DNA from: Haplosporangium gracile
Lineage: Eukaryota; Mortierellomycota; Mortierellomycetes; Mortierellales; Mortierellaceae
Assembly (NCBI GenBank): GCA_015499985.1
Contig: JAAAUF010000331.1
Location: forward strand, 1 to 39,100
Length of the DNA stretch: 39,100 nucleotides
Direction of reading: 5' to 3'
Below the pieces are notes generated by a model that was not told the origin of the DNA, did no database searches, and saw only the letters and a list, made by a program, of their open reading frames with translations. Both the position numbers and the translations under genes were made by a program. This document shows positions 10,249 through 20,032 of this stretch, piece by piece. The number at the start of each line of letters is the position of its first letter. Position 1 is the stretch's first letter.

Positions 10249-13200
10249 ATGGACTCAACCAGACAAGACACCATTGACACCATGCACGCTGACAACGACA
10301 CCGACACCGTCGTCTCCTCATCCACAGAAGACATCAAATCAAAACATCTCTCCCACATCTCTGCCGACTCTGTAGCCACCACAGACTTTGGCGACGACGA
10401 CGACGACCACCACCATCACCGCGACCTCCATCGTCGCAGTCACTCTGGATCAGACTCGCTTTACTCTGTTGTCACTGAAACCACAGAACCCAACATCCAG
10501 ACTGAAAAGGTCTCCTCTCCTACCACTAGTGCAACTTCAACATTATCAAAGAAGTCAACAGAGAACCTCACAGTAAAAACAACAACGCCTCCAGCTAGCA
10601 CAGGCATGCTGCCTATCCAGAGAGGAGAGCAGCTCGACCCTTGGGGAACCAATCCTTACGACCAAGAGGACTTGGCCACAACACTGCGCTTCCAAAGGAG
10701 CAAGGATGATGTCGACGTCAATGAGTTTGATGCCGCCGAAGCTGCCGAAGTGCATGATACCGTCACAGGCTTGGCATCATCGTCCTCCTCACCCACCGCA
10801 GCCAGGGCTGTGCCCTCCTCCCTATCAACTTCCTCTACTTCTTCCCTTTCCTTCTTGGGCGGTAACGCCGGTGCCGATGCACTCGCCAGGCTTGATCGCG
10901 AATTCGAAATGCTGACCCAAGGCCAGGCGATCCAGATCACCACTACTGCTGCAAGTTCACCCCTTGCGCTAGAATTCGACAGAGAGCAGTTGGATGATCC
11001 ACGCGGGATCATGGAGCGTTCCATTTCCGACAAGGACAAAAAGATCAAAATGTCTAAACTGTTCTCTAGAGCTGCCTCCAACGGAGACATGAACAGAGTC
11101 GCCGATATGCTCGACAACTTTCGGGACTGGATCGACCTTGAGGCCCAGGACGAGGACGGAACCACCCCACTGATCTACGCCGCCTGCTTTGGCCACACAG
11201 AGATTGCATTCATGTTGCTCGAGGCTGGAGCGCTGGTCGATGCCCGCGATAAGTTTGGCTGGACCGCCCTAGTCTGGGCAACAAACAACAAGCATGAAAA
11301 CATTGTCCGACTCTTGCTCGAACAGGGAGCTTCTACCTCTGCCCAGACAGCCAAGGGTCACACTATCGTCGACTTTTTGCGCCATGACCCCAACGATAAC
11401 ACCAAGATTGTGCAGATCTTTCAGGAACCTGGGCGACGTGACAGTGTTTCAAGTAACGGATCTCTCTTTAGGACCAACAACTCGTCTCTTGGCGACGACT
11501 TTTTCTACCAGAGCGGAATCGAGGGATTCGAGGAAATTATGGCCGAAAACGAGCGGCGATACCGGATGGCCATGGACAGTGCCAATGCATTTGATGTCGA
11601 CATGGCCGACCTCTCCTTAGCTGATCAGGTGCGTGTCTAGGTGCTTTGTTCTCTATTTTTTGTTTATTTTCCTCCTTTCTATCCTTCTTCTCTTGAGGCT
11701 GTGTTACCATGGGCGATGTCAGTCTTCTGTTCCCAATTAGCCCTTGTCGACTTGTCGTTTTTTGCTCTTGATGCTCTTTCTCCGTGTCGATTTCTATTTT
11801 GCCTGTGCGCCATGTGCATATTGGGATGAAAACTTGTCTTTCCCTTTTCCTCTTTTTTCATTTTCAGTGCTTGGCAATGCAATCCCTGCCTTGGGCTTGA
11901 TTCACAGATGACGACACAGTGAGAAGGGACAGAGAAAGAAGGAAAGAAGAGAAACAATAGAGACGGTTGAAAGATGGCTGGGCGCAAGAACTATTTTTGT
12001 CAAATGTACCATGAGGGGAAAGAGAGATACAATTGAAAAAGGGGCTTTCAAGTCGGATCAGAGGGCAGGAGGATGTGAATGTGAGTGAGCAAGAGTGAGC
12101 ATGAGGGCGAAATAATGATGAGGTGTGAAAAGAGGGGCGGATGAAATTATTTGGGCCGCATGCGAGTCGCTTGACCTCATCCACGAACAGAGCTGCTCTC
12201 CTATATTTCATCTCACAATCTTGTTTGATTCTTTAAGGTATTTGGCATGTTAACTAACAATCGTTATTTTTGTATTTGTTCTCATCTCACCCCAATGAAT
12301 TGACCTCTGCACTCCCAATTAGCCCCAACTGGACGATGAAGGAGAATTCGAGTGGGATCGCTGTCTGCCGGATCAGATGTTTGTCTTCTCGAGCAAGGAC
12401 ATCAAACACATCATCGAAACCACCATCACGACCATGGAACCAACACGCTCAAGATCCCACAAGCCCATCCCTGCCTATGTTCTATTCTTGGCTGCAAGAT
12501 TTGCCCATTATTTCAGCTCACCAGAATTGTTGGAAGAGCTGCTCGAGGCCACTATTCTTGCCATCAAAAACGTGACAAAGGTATTGTTGGGGGGAAAGGA
12601 GAGCGAGGGTCTACTTGTTCAAAGGCAGATGCGAGGGGTCTGTGCATAATTTTTCAAGGGAGATGGACTAATAAGGCTTTCGTTTACTTTTTCACTTCGT
12701 CGGGATAATTAGGCCAAGCCAGAGGACATGACTCTGACAGCCTACTGGATCTCTAACACCAGCGTTTTGTTGCACTTCCTTCGCAAGGATGTTGGTATCA
12801 ACCAGGCCACGGATTTCCACCAGATGAGAATTGAGGCGCTCTTGTTGGACATGGTTCAAATGATTGTTGTCGATGCCGAGCGGAGGATTGAAAAGATTCT
12901 GGAGTCGGCGATGCTCGAACACGACACGATTGCAGGAATGGACGAGGTCAAGTTTCAGTCTGACTGGGCTTTTCTTTGGAGGGGCAGCATGAGCAAGGCG
13001 TCGTCTAAGAACAACACAGCCAAGCGAGCCAGCTCTCCCTTGTCGCCCAACTTGACATCGACAGCGACTTTTGCAGGATCCGCAGCCTCTGGCACATCGA
13101 CACCTAACCCTCCACGACCATTGACACGGACATCGTCCTCATCGATGATCCCTCTTGCCAACCGCCCTCCATCGCCTCGTCAGCGCCGTATCTCTCCTAG

Positions 13201-14056
13201 AACCATCACGACCATGTTGTCGTCGTTGTTGTTCGTGATGCAAACCTACGACATCCATCCAGACTTTATTCACTATGTGCTCGCCCAGTTGCTGTACTAC
13301 GTCTCGACCGAGGTGTTCAACCGGATGATCTCCAACAAGAAGTTGCTCTCTCGCAGTAAGGCGCTTCAAACCCGACTCAACCTTTCGATTCTGGAGGACT
13401 GGATCCGTCTCAACAATTTGCCATCCAAACTGCATGAGCAGTTTGCGCCCTTGGTTCAGCTGCTTCAGTTGCTACAGGTTTTGTCTCTTCAGGAAGATTT
13501 TCCTACCTGGATCGAGACTCTCAAGAAGCTGGAGCTTTTGAACCCGACTCAGGTCAAGCGAGTCGTCAGTGCTTACCGGTTTGAGGTGAACGAGCCTCGA
13601 TTGAACGAAGAGATTACGCAGTACGTCCTCCAGGTCGCAGCAGATACCGAGCGGATGGTCCGCCGGCAGATGATGGACCGGAAACGAGAGCGTCCTTTGA
13701 CGATGATGTCGATGACCAACGTGTCTCCTGCACCTGCGACGGCAACTGCTCCAGCGACGGCACGGTCGTCAGTAGAGACGGTAGCGACCATGACGACGAC
13801 GGCGTCAGCACCTGCAGCATCCCAGCAGTCTCCAGCAGCCTTGTTGACCGAGGCGGAGAAGGCTAGGGCACGACAGCGTCAACGCGATCAGGAGGAGGAG
13901 GCCACTTTGTTGAACGAGACGCGTAACAGCAAGGCATGGCTCGCCTTGGTGATCCCTGAGAACATGGCGGAGCGCGAGCATGGGATTGAGCGAGTCTTTG
14001 TTCCCCTTATTCCCGAAGAGATGATGTCGCTGCTGGACACCTATTCATCATCTTAA
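10249..14056 (+). CDS. Ankyrin-repeat and DIL (dilute) domain protein
   Basis: Three exons: 10249-11628, 12323-12580 and 12713-14056, all joined in phase 0. Introns are 694 and 132 nt. The product is 993 residues, and 10249 is the first possible start in frame. An acidic, His/Asp- and Ser-rich N-terminal region (1-260) precedes ankyrin repeats at ~270-385, with the motifs GTTPLIYAACFGHTEIAFML and GWTALVWATNNKHENIVRLL. Exons 2 and 3 encode a mostly helical region, with the DIL core at ~718-851 (residues around LAQLLYYVSTEVFNRMI and LEDWIRLN). DIL is the cargo-binding globular tail fold of type V myosins and is also found in afadin. There is no motor domain, so the protein is probably an adaptor. 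Fungi have a known ankyrin plus DIL family of unclear function. A Thr/Ala-rich linker interrupts the C-terminal part. Confidence 0.9.
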
Positions 14057-14694
14057 AAACACACCTTTTATTTCTTTTTGCTTTGCTTTTTGTTTCTTTT
14101 GTTCATTTTTTGTTTACTACAACACACAACGCGCCCCCCAAAATAAACCCGTACTATATCTTTTTTTTTTCTTTTTTTTCAAATTGTACTCAGTTTTGTC
14201 CACGAGTGAAGAGTCATCAAATGTAGCCCAAATGCCGTGATGTTGCAGGTCATCATCATTCAGGGTGGGTTTCAGCCGTATTGTTTCGAGTAGGTGCCGA
14301 AAAGGAATGCATACACTTGTTCCACATTTCCTTTGGTAGTTTATCCATGAACAAGGGCATCTGCGTGCTGTTTGCAAAGATGAACCAAAGGACGCTGACA
14401 ACCTTCAAATATTGAGACTGGAGAGTACCCTACCCGCCATGAGTCGATTGTGATTCCTTGTGTTCTAGAAGCCAGTTCATTTGTCTGCCTGGTGGGCTAG
14501 GCCAGGGCCCCACACACATTCTGAGAATGTTGGTTTCACTTTTTCAAGTTGTCAGTTTTTGATTTTTAGCATTTCTTGAAGAGGATAAAAATGGTATTCT
14601 TTTCTTTTTCTTTCTCTTATCAACCGTAACAGCACAACCTTCCTTTTTTAAATTTCACTCTCTTTCATCCCTTTACCAACAACAAACCCATAAA
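14057..14694. other. Region between ankyrin-DIL and cysteine dioxygenase genes
   Basis: It holds the 3' UTR of the upstream gene, with AATAAA at 14142-14147, and the cysteine dioxygenase promoter. A 95-codon minus-strand frame (14117-14401) lacks an ATG and is treated as unproven. An A/T-rich TATA-like site (ggataaaaatgg) lies near 14583, about 110 bp before the ATG, followed by a CT-rich leader. The stretch acattctgagaatgt near 14519 is an imperfect palindrome containing TTC and GAA half-sites. Confidence 0.55.
14142..14147 (+). terminator. Poly(A) signal of the ankyrin-DIL gene
   Basis: AATAAA, 85 nt after the stop codon, in T-rich sequence. Confidence 0.6.
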
Positions 14695-15616
14695 ATGTCC
14701 GCTTCACTTTCCTCTACTCCTACTACCACAGCTCCAGGCCCAGTCCCGGTCCCAGTGCCAACATCCCTCGACGAACTTGTCAAACTCCTGCACGCAGAGC
14801 TAGGCTCGAACGGACTGGACAGTGAAGGGGTGGACGTGGACCGAGTCAAGGCCCTGATGACCAACTATGTCTCGAACGAGGAGGACTGGAAGAAATACGC
14901 CCATTTCGATAAGGGTCGGTATACCCGTAACCTGGTCGATGATGGCAACGGCAAGTTTAACCTCATGATCCTAGCCTGGCCCGAAAACGTTGGAAGGTAT
15001 GTTGTGTTTAACTGTGGACAAGACAGTAAAAAGCAGTAGAGGCTGTTGTTGATGAGGTTTATTGATCTTGGATACTGTGCTTAATACTAACAATCCTTTT
15101 TTTTTACTCCTTCTCCTTTTCTTCCTCTATAACAGCGCTATCCATGACCACTCCGGTTCCCACTGCCTAATGAAGGTCCTGGACGGCAAGCTGCAAGAGA
15201 CCCTGTACGAATGGCCCGACAGAGTCCAGCTCGAATCCGACGGCCATCACCTCGATTCCGGTCTCGGTAGCGACAACAGCGACAGTGATGACTCCTCATG
15301 TGTCAAGTCTTCCAAAACTGCGCCGATGGTGGTCAAGAAGGAAACGATCCTGCACCGGGACGAATGCGCCTACATGTCCGACCAACTGGGTCTCCACCGA
15401 GTCTCGAACCCTCTCAAGTTTGCTGGTGCCGGATCCCTGTCCTTGCATTTGTATACGCCTCCTTATGAGACCTGCAAGACGTTTAATGAAAAATCGTCGA
15501 TTGCTAGAGCATCTGGCAAGTGTGTGTTTTTTTCGGAGAGGGGTGAGAAATTGCAGAGTTGTCCTTCTACGGCGTATTTGGCTTGTTCCTTGACTGAGAA
15601 CGACAAGAACCAGTAG
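14695..15616 (+). CDS. CDO1: Cysteine dioxygenase
   Basis: Two exons, 14695-14996 and 15136-15616, with a 139-nt intron (GTATGT donor, TACTAAC branch site) splitting codon 101. The product is 260 residues. It oxidises L-cysteine with O2 to cysteine sulfinate in the cytosol, the entry to taurine, hypotaurine and sulfate formation and a way to remove excess cysteine. All key residues are visible. The iron-binding histidines are H104 and H106 ([10 protein letters not shown]) and H188 (LGLHRVSNP). C111 and Y207 ([12 protein letters not shown]) match the pair that forms the Cys-Tyr cofactor in the mammalian enzyme. R78 in [18 protein letters not shown] is the expected carboxylate-binding Arg. Unusually, an acidic Ser/Asp loop of about 30 extra residues lies at ~135-165, between C111 and H188. 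A Pro/Val-rich tail of ~20 residues opens the protein. Confidence 0.95.
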
Positions 15617-15668
15617 AAGTCCAGTTCTGGGATTACTCCTGATATGCCCTGATGGAGCATTGATGGTG

Positions 15669-15700
15669 CTCCTCTTGGCTGCAGCTCCTCTTGGCTGCAG
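15669..15700 (+). repeat. 16-bp perfect tandem duplication
   Basis: Two identical, adjacent copies of ctcctcttggctgcag, 53 bp after the dioxygenase stop codon and before its poly(A) signal, so within the 3' UTR. Confidence 0.95.
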
Positions 15701-15855
15701 CTCCACATCTCCATCATTTTCGTTGATGAGGTTGTTGCTGAACACTAGTCCCCGCTTCTTTGTCCTCCTGCTATGATTCCTTCCTGCGGATCCCGATCCA
15801 ACGGCCCTTTCCTGTATATCATCCCACTTGTAAAAAAAAAAAAACAAACAAACTC

Positions 15856-15861
15856 AATAAA
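15856..15861 (+). terminator. Poly(A) signal of the cysteine dioxygenase gene
   Basis: AATAAA, 239 nt after the stop codon, just downstream of an A-rich run. Confidence 0.55.
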
Positions 15862-16568
15862 AACTCGCCATGTTCTCAATACTTTTAACTTTCCAATATT
15901 TTAAAAAATCCTGACTCTGGTCCACTTTTTCTGTTCTGTTGTTTCCAATCACTTGCTGTTCGTAATCCTGTTGCTGCCTCTGACTCAAAACTAAGTTGGT
16001 TGTCGTTGTTGTCATTTGAACCATACGTGGAAGGAAAGTTTCTCTTCACGTACAAATGAGGAGGGGATATAACGAATTGATGGCGTGGAAATAACGTTGG
16101 TAGGTAGCGAAGAGGGAGGGAAGGAAGGAGTGTTGGAGGGCAGGAAGTGTAAAGGTGGGGGTAGAAGGGTTGGTGTTGAAGTGTTGGGTGGAGGTAGGTG
16201 TGCATGCGAAGTTGAGGGTATGACCAGTTGGTCCGTGTGTCCAACATAGATCTTGTGTTGAGGTAGCGCTTGATACTCAAGTACTGTTCCCGAAAAGTCT
16301 TTCCTGTTGCGTTATATCGGCTAGCCGAACAAAAGCCTTCTGAAAAAAACCGTGCAAGGCACAGAGTCGGCCAGTGAGGTGGATGGTGATGGGATGGAAT
16401 GTGAAATGAAGAGGAAAGAAAGGAAAAAGGGGGGAAAGAAAGAGTGTCGACAAACAACTTGAACTTCAGGGTCTTTTCTCCTACGAACAAGGCAACAGTT
16501 TACAAACGATGGCGCCATAGTCATCCAATCATAACTCAGGCACAGGTCTCTTCGGGTCTTATGCAAGT

Positions 16569-16574
16569 CACGTG
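16569..16574. promoter_or_regulatory. CACGTG E-box
   Basis: Palindromic CACGTG in the context gtCACGTGcagg, about 580 bp upstream of the TM2 gene. It is a candidate bHLH site; function is not shown. Confidence 0.3.
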
Positions 16575-17156
16575 CAGGTAACTTATTGACGCGAATTTAA
16601 CAATTTTGTTCCAATATCCTGACCCATGGAGTCTGAAGACGACGGAGTACAGACATCTAGGGGGTCATGCCTTGGTCTTCAACTGGTGCAGCAGTTGTTG
16701 ATAAAAACACACTTAAAAAATAATGGAGGGGAGGCGAGGGCAAGCTACCAGAACAATGGTGGGATGGAGATCGAGGAGGGGCTGGAAACAAAAGAGGGAA
16801 GAGAGCAACAAAAGAAGTAAGGCAAAAGAAGGGAAAGAAACAAAAAGCAATGCTTGGCGAGAAAGGTCGCAATAGCGTGCATGAATGCTACATCTGTCTA
16901 CATGCACAAATATGGCCTCGAACCAACCAAATGGGGTGCTTGGCTTTTTTTTTGTTTTTTTTGTTTCTTTCGTTTCTGAAATGGATGGACATCATATGTG
17001 AGTTTTCTGCCTTGACCCAAAGGCTCTCGTATTGAATTCTGTTGTTGCTCTCACCTTTCTTGTTTCTTTCCTTTCCTTTTCTTTTTTTTCTTTCTTTTTT
17101 TTCTCATTCATTCTCCAACCCTCCTTCATTCTTTTTTCACCCATCATAAAAAAACA

Positions 17157-18276
17157 ATGGCGAACTACGGAACAACCAACGCCGCCCCCGCCGGTGCTCG
17201 CGACCAAGAGTCCCAAGCCCTCCTTAACGGCCAGCAGGTCAGCACCGAGGCCAACGACACCTTCTACGGCCGCAGCTTTGTCCACGTCCACACCCACCGC
17301 AAGCGTTATTTCGCTCTTTGGCTCTTAGCTGCCATCACTGCTGTCTCGACCGTAGTTGGATTGCACTACTACCACCACCAGCACAAGGACCATACTCCTC
17401 CTTCGGGTGATGAGAGCAAGTTGGTTGAGGGACTTTTGACTAGCCTGCGTCCCCCCTCGGTTTGCCAGTCTGACCGATCTTACCCTATTGCCATCCTTTT
17501 GTCCGTCTTCTTGGGCGTGTTTGGGTACGTTTATTGCAGGGAGAGGGAGAAAGAATAGGCGGGAGGATGTTCAATTGATTCCGTAGAGGGGAGTTGTGCT
17601 TGCGCTTGTTTTCTTTGTTTTTTGCTGTGTGGGAGAATCGGCTTTCTGGCGATTTTCTGTTGTTCATGGAAAATAGGAAACGATATCAACTAACCCCGAC
17701 CTTTTTTTTTTTTTTTTTTTGGTTTTTTCCTTCTTCCATGAATAGCGTTGACCGTTTCTATCTTGGATACATCTTCACCTCCCTCCTCAAGCTTGCCACC
17801 GGTACGTCCTCCTTTTTCTTACTTTTTTCTTCTTTCCTCAATATCTTACTTCTTTATACCCTCTCGATACTATCAAACCATGGAATCTGAGAAAGAAACG
17901 CAGAGGCCAGATGACGCGGGAGTAAAATAGACAGGGCACACGGAACGGATATCCAAAAACATGCAGCAAGCATGGCCTGGTACAGAAAGGACAAAAGGGT
18001 AGAAGTGGACAAGAAAAACGCTAGTTATTTTTGAAGCTCAACAGCCATCATCCAACAAGCCGACACCCGGCCTCCCATCTCCTCGTTGTTGTGTTGACCG
18101 TGGAGAAACGTTAGAAAACGAAAACATGCACATGCTGACAACGTCATGCCGTTTTTGTTTTTGTCACTTTCATTCTATTAGCTGGTGGATTTGGTATCTG
18201 GTACATTGTCGATATTGTCTTCATTATTCTCGGAACTCTTCCCGACCACAATGGATGCCGCTTAATTGCTCCTTAA
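17157..18276 (+). CDS. TM2-domain membrane protein
   Basis: Three exons: 17157-17524, 17746-17801 and 18182-18276. Introns are 221 and 380 nt, both with GTACGT donors. The product is 172 residues. An N-terminal hydrophilic part is followed by a membrane segment at ~51-70 (YFALWLLAAITAVSTVVGLH). The TM2 domain then spans ~106-160: SYPIAILLSVFLGVFG, the conserved GVDRFYLGY turn, and GGFGIWYIVDIVFIILG. TM2 proteins are small membrane proteins with two helices joined by a short loop carrying the DRF motif; their biochemical role in fungi is not established. The middle exon is only 56 nt and encodes exactly the DRF turn and the start of the second part. A poly-T run of 19 precedes its acceptor. 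Confidence 0.92.
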
Positions 18277-18348
18277 ACTGTGCACTGCAAGCAAAAACAG
18301 CAGGCGTCTGTCAATAGCAACAAAAATAAGACACATGGAAAAGAAGAA

Positions 18349-18383
18349 CGACTTTCTCAACGACGACTTTCTCAACGACGACT
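18349..18383 (+). repeat. 15-bp tandem repeat in the TM2 3' region
   Basis: Two perfect copies of cgactttctcaacga and a 5-bp remnant of a third, 73 bp after the TM2 stop codon. Confidence 0.9.
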
Positions 18384-18428
18384 CTAGTAACGGCTATTTA
18401 CTAACAGACGACTACCAACAACGCATTG

Positions 18429-18434
18429 AATAAA
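18429..18434 (+). terminator. Poly(A) signal of the TM2 gene
   Basis: AATAAA, 153 nt after the stop codon. Confidence 0.5.
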
Positions 18435-20032
18435 AACCTACTTTCTAAATGCGCACTTTTCGGAAATCATGCAGGATATATATTTTACACAGTACCGAGG
18501 ACCCGCGGTGCAGCAAGCTATTTTTCGTTGTACTGATCGCTTTGGGACCGGAACAGAGAATGTCGTTTGATGGCGGAGTGGCGACAAGGATAGAGAGCTT
18601 CATGGAAATGTGTCGATTGTTTCTGGGCTGAGAAGGTAGTTGAAGTGTGGGGATACAGCTCTATGGGTCCATGTTGTTTGAAAGGTAAACACGGAAGGTA
18701 AGAAGGAGGAGAATAGGAGAAGTGCGTTTAATAAAACGGAACCCATGTTGTTAGCGGCCGATGCTTAGAAATGGCAAAAAGTGAGCGAGGATGTTGCCCG
18801 AGTCGGCATCTTCGACATATGGCTTGCGAAAAGTGAAAGTGATGCCTACATTCCATTGCAAGAACGAAGTGTTACCAAAACGCAAAGAGCTCCACTATCT
18901 TGAGTGATCAAGGCTGATACAAGTCTTCGCCACATCAGTACAAAGGTAAGACTGAGAACGTCGACTGATACGTTTCAGTTAAGAACAAGGCAGAAAAAAA
19001 GAAAAGCGAGCACGAACGCAACGCAGTAGTCAGTCCGCTTTATACAGTCTGTCGAATTCATTTTGTTCGTTCACATGTGGACGTTTAGGATTACATATGT
19101 TATCAAACAAGCTACGAGTAAACTTTGATCCCCACAATTGACATTCCTTTTGTGTTTCCACGAGGAAATAAAAAAGAGGGTCCGTCCTCAATTTTTCTGT
19201 TCTTTACCTTTCTTTCCTTTTTTCTTCCACTTCATTCTCTTCCTCGCCCCACTTTTCAATTTGCGATCTTACAACCCTGAGCACATCGCTTCTTCTTCCT
19301 TCTTTCTTGCCACCCCCTTCTCTTTCTTTACTCTCTACTCTTTCTCTCACTTTCTCTCTTTCCCTTACTCTCATTCTTTTCCTTCGCTCTCTCTTAACCC
19401 AACTGTAGCATTCTAACTTCTCCGCCACCATTCTCAGGACCGGACCGTCATTATAGCCAACCGCCTTTATCAACAACATCATCATCGACATCGCCATACA
19501 TGACCCTCAGGAAACTGGGCGGGATTGTTTCAACATATCTTCGCACCCTGCTTGCATCTGTTCACACCCACCTACACACTTCCAGTTATCTCCACTCTCA
19601 TGCAACATCTTTTGTGCGCATTTCGTTTTAAAACGCCACCAATCCCTCTGGCACGTAATCAGTTTATAATTGCATTCACTTGTCTCCATTGACACATTCC
19701 CCCCCTCCAAGGATATCATTTGTCATTTACTTTTCCTTTTTCTTTTCCCTTGCTCTCTTTTTTTTCTCTTCGTTGACTTTTCACTTCTTTTTTGTTTTGA
19801 TATTTTGATCTTGATCTCCGGTACGTCCATTTCATAAGTCTCCAACTCCACTATCTTTCATTTTTTTGTGCGCAATGAACAGTATTCGCTCTAGCAAATT
19901 TGCACATACAAAAAAGTGCAAGCTGCTAAAAGCAGAAAAAGAAACAAAAACCCCCATTTAAGATACTTTTGTAAAAGAGGAGGAAAAAAATCACTCGTTA
20001 GCTTTTAATTGTCGGTCACCCTGAGGCATTAT

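Larger units (their letters stand above)
15617..17156. other. Region between cysteine dioxygenase and TM2 genes
   Basis: The left part is the 3' UTR of the dioxygenase, with a 16-bp tandem repeat and AATAAA at 15856-15861. The rest (about 1.3 kb) has no convincing gene. A 201-codon minus frame (15885-16490) and a 64-codon plus frame (16626-16820) are of biased composition. CACGTG is at 16569-16574. From about 17040 the plus strand becomes CT-rich and leads into the TM2 start. Confidence 0.55.
18277..20032. other. Long convergent gap between TM2 and ELYS genes
   Basis: For a gap between two 3' ends this is long (1.76 kb). It holds a 15-bp tandem repeat, AATAAA at 18429-18434 for the TM2 gene and a second AATAAA near 18730. 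From ~19180 to ~19800 there is a CT-rich, leader-like plus-strand block with a small 43-codon ATG frame at 19500 and a possible splice donor GTACGT near 19822. Nothing is recognisable as a protein family. It may hold a non-coding transcript or a decayed gene. Confidence 0.5.

Noticed and set aside
9869..10375. 168-codon plus frame overlapping the ankyrin-DIL start
   Set aside because: Translation of CT repeats in the leader, in a different frame from the real gene.
15885..16490. 201-codon minus frame between CDO and TM2 genes
   Set aside because: Pro/His/Leu-rich translation of GA-rich DNA, no clear start, no family resemblance.
16626..16820. 64-codon plus frame upstream of the TM2 gene
   Set aside because: Short, Glu/Gly-rich, ends in purine-rich DNA; no evidence of function.
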